Assembly: GCA_903853285.1 (NCBI GenBank)
Contig: CAINTF010000182.1
Span: 1 to 8,562 of the forward strand
Length of the DNA stretch: 8,562 bases
Reading direction: 5' to 3'
Source: an uncultured Acidimicrobium sp.
GTDB lineage: Bacteria > Actinomycetota > Acidimicrobiia > Acidimicrobiales > Ilumatobacteraceae
How positions within the stretch are numbered: the first letter of the stretch is position 1; every line of letters begins with the position of its first letter. A model generated the notes under the pieces. That model ran no database searches. It was not told the DNA's origin and worked only from the letters and a program-made list of their open reading frames with translations. The position numbers and the translations under genes were made by a program. This document shows, piece after piece, positions 6,854 to 8,562 of the stretch.

Positions 6854-7786
6854 ATGGCAGTCACCCGAAAGTCGAAAGTATTCGTCTGCGGTGGTGCGGG
6901 GTTTGTCGGATCGCATCTCGTGGAGCGACTGCTCGCAGATGGACACACCGTCGATGTTGTCGACGACTTGTCAACTGGTTCGCTTGCGAATCTGTCGGTT
7001 GCGCGCACGCTCGGTGGAGCGCTCAAATTTCATCATCTCGATATCTCAACTGTTGAATTTGCTGAACTCGTGGGTTTGCGTCAGCCAGATGTGATCTTTC
7101 ACTTGGCCCTCCTGCCTCCGAGTGCCACCGAGTCAGCATCTGTGCTTCGGGCAGCGCCAATGCTGCTCTCAGTTCTTGAAGCAGCACGGCGACATCGTGT
7201 AACAAAAGTAATTGCATGTTTGCCGGCGGTTTTGGTGTATGGCGAAGTGCCTGCTAAATATCTGCCAGTAAAAGAAGGACGTAAAGCTGATGCGATTGGT
7301 GTGCCGCATGTAATGGCACAGACAATCATTGACCTCTTGGGTGTGTATCGAGAAATGCACGACATCGAGTTCACGGTGTTGGCAATGACCAATGTGTATG
7401 GTCTGCGTCAACGACCAGAAGACGGAGTTGTTGCTGCATTTGCATCTGGTGTACTTCGCAATCAAGACCCAGAGATTTATGGCAATGGAAAACAAACGCG
7501 AGATTTTCTGTATATAGACGATGCCGTGGATGTGCTTGTCCGCACGATTGCAAAAGGCGGCGGTCTTGTGCTCAATGCAGGAACCGGTGCCCAGACGACG
7601 ATTGAAGAATTATGGAAGATGCTCGGTGCAGGTAGTGCTTTGCGCGCAAAGAAGCTCCCTACACGACCAGGTGACGTGCAGCGGCTAGCTGTATCTACGG
7701 TGCGCACCCGAATTCAGTTGGGGTGGTCGTCATGGACGAGCCTTGCCGAAGGTTTGGAAACGATTCGCGAAGGATTTACGCGCTAA
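6854..7786 (+). CDS. NAD-dependent epimerase/dehydratase-family protein lacking the usual catalytic triad
   Basis: An extended SDR-fold protein of 310 residues, the normal length for sugar-nucleotide epimerases and dehydratases. Cofactor binding looks intact: GGAGFVGSH (13-21) and an acidic strand end at D37/D38 that would favour NAD. Other family landmarks are present: HLA (83-85), TNVYGLRQRP (179-188) and RDFLYIDDAVD (216-226). The catalytic positions differ: the Ser/Thr expected four residues before Y129 is A125, and the YxxxK expected after the GVP turn reads H152-V-M-A-Q156. If this alignment is right, the protein should not do standard SDR chemistry. It could be a binding or regulatory partner, or have other chemistry. 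No frameshift or stop is seen, so it is not an evident pseudogene. It starts seven bases after the pyrophosphorylase stop and ends directly against the stop of cofE. The substrate is probably a nucleotide sugar, by context. Confidence 0.85.
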   Translation: MAVTRKSKVFVCGGAGFVGSHLVERLLADGHTVDVVDDLSTGSLANLSVARTLGGALKFHHLDISTVEFAELVGLRQPDVIFHLALLPPSATESASVLRAAPMLLSVLEAARRHRVTKVIACLPAVLVYGEVPAKYLPVKEGRKADAIGVPHVMAQTIIDLLGVYREMHDIEFTVLAMTNVYGLRQRPEDGVVAAFASGVLRNQDPEIYGNGKQTRDFLYIDDAVDVLVRTIAKGGGLVLNAGTGAQTTIEELWKMLGAGSALRAKKLPTRPGDVQRLAVSTVRTRIQLGWSSWTSLAEGLETIREGFTR

Positions 7787-8497
7787 CTATCTAAACAAAT
7801 CTTCTTGTGCAGGTCGAACGATCTCGCTCATTGCAGAATCTCGTAACCAAGTTGGATCGACGCCGCGAATAACCGCGACTGGAATACCCGATGATTTGCC
7901 CATCACCAGTTCGCCTGTACTTGCAAGTTCGTCGGCAACACAAACTTCGGTTACGTGCATGACGCGGCCGAGTGCATCTGGAGTGCCGCGCAAGTCAACG
8001 ACTCCTGCAATGCCTGCTACACCAATTGCAACATCTGTGAGACCGTTTCGCCAAGGTCGACCGAAGGTGTCACTGACAATGATTCCAACTTCGACGCCCA
8101 ATTTGGCCTTAATGATGTCGCGAATACGTCGTGCTGATCGATCGCTGTCGAGAGGCAACAGCGCTGCAAATCCACGTTCAACGTTTGACAAATCAATTCC
8201 ACTATTGGCACAAATAAAGCCATGCTTTGTTTCAGTGATAATCAAATCACCTCTGCGACGCACGATGCGAACAGCTTCGTCTTCGACTAGTTGTTTGTGA
8301 CTAACAGGGTCATCTGGGTCGATTGCGACGAGACGTCCTTCGGCCTTGGAGACAATTTTTTGGGTTACAACGAGTACGTCGCCGTCAAGCAGGGGTCCGT
8401 TTGGTTCCGTACGGCAGGCGTCAACAATGATGTCTCCAAGTTGATCACCGGGAACAATTTCGCCGATTCCTTGGACGCTCCAAGCGGTCAGTTTCAT
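7787..8497 (-). CDS. cofE: Coenzyme F420-0:L-glutamate ligase (stand-alone CofE / FbiB N-terminal type)
   Basis: A cytoplasmic enzyme that adds L-glutamates to F420-0 using GTP, the last stage in making the redox cofactor F420. It has 236 residues, close to archaeal CofE. The family motifs are all visible: VVTQKIVSKAEGR (43-55), CANSGIDLSNV (96-106), VSDTFGRPWRNG (141-152) and TDVAIGVAG (154-162). In mycobacteria the equivalent FbiB has an added C-terminal FMN reductase domain. Here the protein stops at RPAQEDLFR, about where that linker would start, so the reductase must come from another gene if the pathway matches the actinobacterial one. The ATG overlaps the TGA of the upstream gene (ATGA), with a good Shine-Dalgarno. 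Its TAG stop directly abuts the TAA of the convergent epimerase-like gene. Confidence 0.93.
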   Translation of the reverse strand: MKLTAWSVQGIGEIVPGDQLGDIIVDACRTEPNGPLLDGDVLVVTQKIVSKAEGRLVAIDPDDPVSHKQLVEDEAVRIVRRRGDLIITETKHGFICANSGIDLSNVERGFAALLPLDSDRSARRIRDIIKAKLGVEVGIIVSDTFGRPWRNGLTDVAIGVAGIAGVVDLRGTPDALGRVMHVTEVCVADELASTGELVMGKSSGIPVAVIRGVDPTWLRDSAMSEIVRPAQEDLFR

Positions 8498-8562
8498 GTT
8501 GCGCTCTCCAGAGTGGTGCGTGCCAGATGTTGGGATTTTTCTGGTGTGCTCATGACGGTATC
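8494..8562 (-). CDS. fbiA: C-terminal end of probable 2-phospho-L-lactate transferase (FbiA/CofD), partial
   Basis: Only the last 22 codons and the TGA (8496-8494) are in the window, reading DTVMSTPEKSQHLARTTLES followed by AT. The frame is open to the edge, overlaps the cofE start by four bases, and has the D-T-x-M-x-T/S-P helix that I associate with the end of CofD/FbiA proteins. FbiA makes (dehydro-)F420-0, the substrate of CofE, and fbiA-fbiB is the usual actinobacterial order. The identification rests on this position and a short match, so it is likely but not proven. Confidence 0.7.
   Translation of the reverse strand, partial: DTVMSTPEKSQHLARTTLESAT
8504..8509 (-). promoter_or_regulatory. 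Ribosome binding site of cofE inside the upstream coding region
   Basis: GGAGAG on the minus strand ends six bases before the cofE ATG and lies inside the last codons of the probable fbiA. It fixes the cofE start and fits translational coupling of the two F420 genes. Confidence 0.65.

Noticed and set aside
7259..7273. YLPVK (residues 136-140) as the catalytic YxxxK of the epimerase-like protein
   Set aside because: It lies only 11 residues after the A125 position, whereas the usual spacing is about 25-30, and it matches the loop normally reading LPVxE. The HVMAQ at 152-156 is the better aligned site.
7769..7804. Possible bidirectional terminator: GAAGGATTT paired with AAATCTTC across the convergent stops
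   Set aside because: The stem is short and AT-rich with a bulge and a 19-base loop, and no U-run follows on either strand; it is unlikely to terminate.
7743..8300. Rightward open frame of 185 codons antisense to cofE and overlapping the end of the epimerase-like gene
   Set aside because: It covers the clear CofE motifs on the other strand, has a low-complexity Ser/Thr/Pro/Arg-rich product and no domain or ribosome binding site; it is a shadow frame.

Overview
The window looks like chromosomal DNA of an actinobacterium with moderate GC (about half by eye). The best guess is the Acidimicrobiia (Ilumatobacter-like lineages). This rests on the coenzyme F420 gene pair fbiA-cofE at the right edge, the mannose-1-phosphate guanylyltransferase-like gene near it, several starts without a clear Shine-Dalgarno, and frequent GTG or TTG start options. 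Taxonomy is inference, since no rRNA or marker gene is present. Coding is very dense: no gap exceeds about 30 bases, and I see no RNA gene, insertion sequence, CRISPR array or phage gene.

Layout. Positions 1-1588 hold a leftward pair: a GDP-L-fucose synthase (fcl) followed 4 bases later by a rhomboid-family intramembrane serine protease that runs off the left edge. A divergent gap of only 26 bases separates them from a rightward run of six tightly packed genes (1615-7786). These are three GT4-type glycosyltransferases, a single-pass membrane protein of unknown function, a sugar-nucleotide pyrophosphorylase with a left-handed beta-helix tail, and an NAD-dependent epimerase/dehydratase-family protein. 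A leftward F420 gene pair then converges on that run: cofE (7787-8497) and the last 22 codons of a likely fbiA/cofD (8494-8562).

How the genes fit together. The pyrophosphorylase probably makes GDP-mannose. GDP-L-fucose synthase would use its 4,6-dehydrated product, although the required GDP-mannose 4,6-dehydratase is not in the window. The three glycosyltransferases would use such activated sugars to build a surface glycan or exopolysaccharide. No flippase, polymerase or initiating sugar-phosphate transferase is visible, so this is a part of a glycan locus. The F420 genes are a separate cofactor pathway that happens to abut it.

The most unusual points are the epimerase-like protein, whose catalytic Ser/Tyr/Lys all appear to be replaced while its cofactor and fold motifs remain, and the unrecognised membrane-anchored protein inside the glycan operon. 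Gene junctions are also very tight: overlapping candidate promoter elements at the divergent start, and stop codons directly abutting at the convergent end. I do not see clear evidence of a wholly new system; most genes belong to familiar families.
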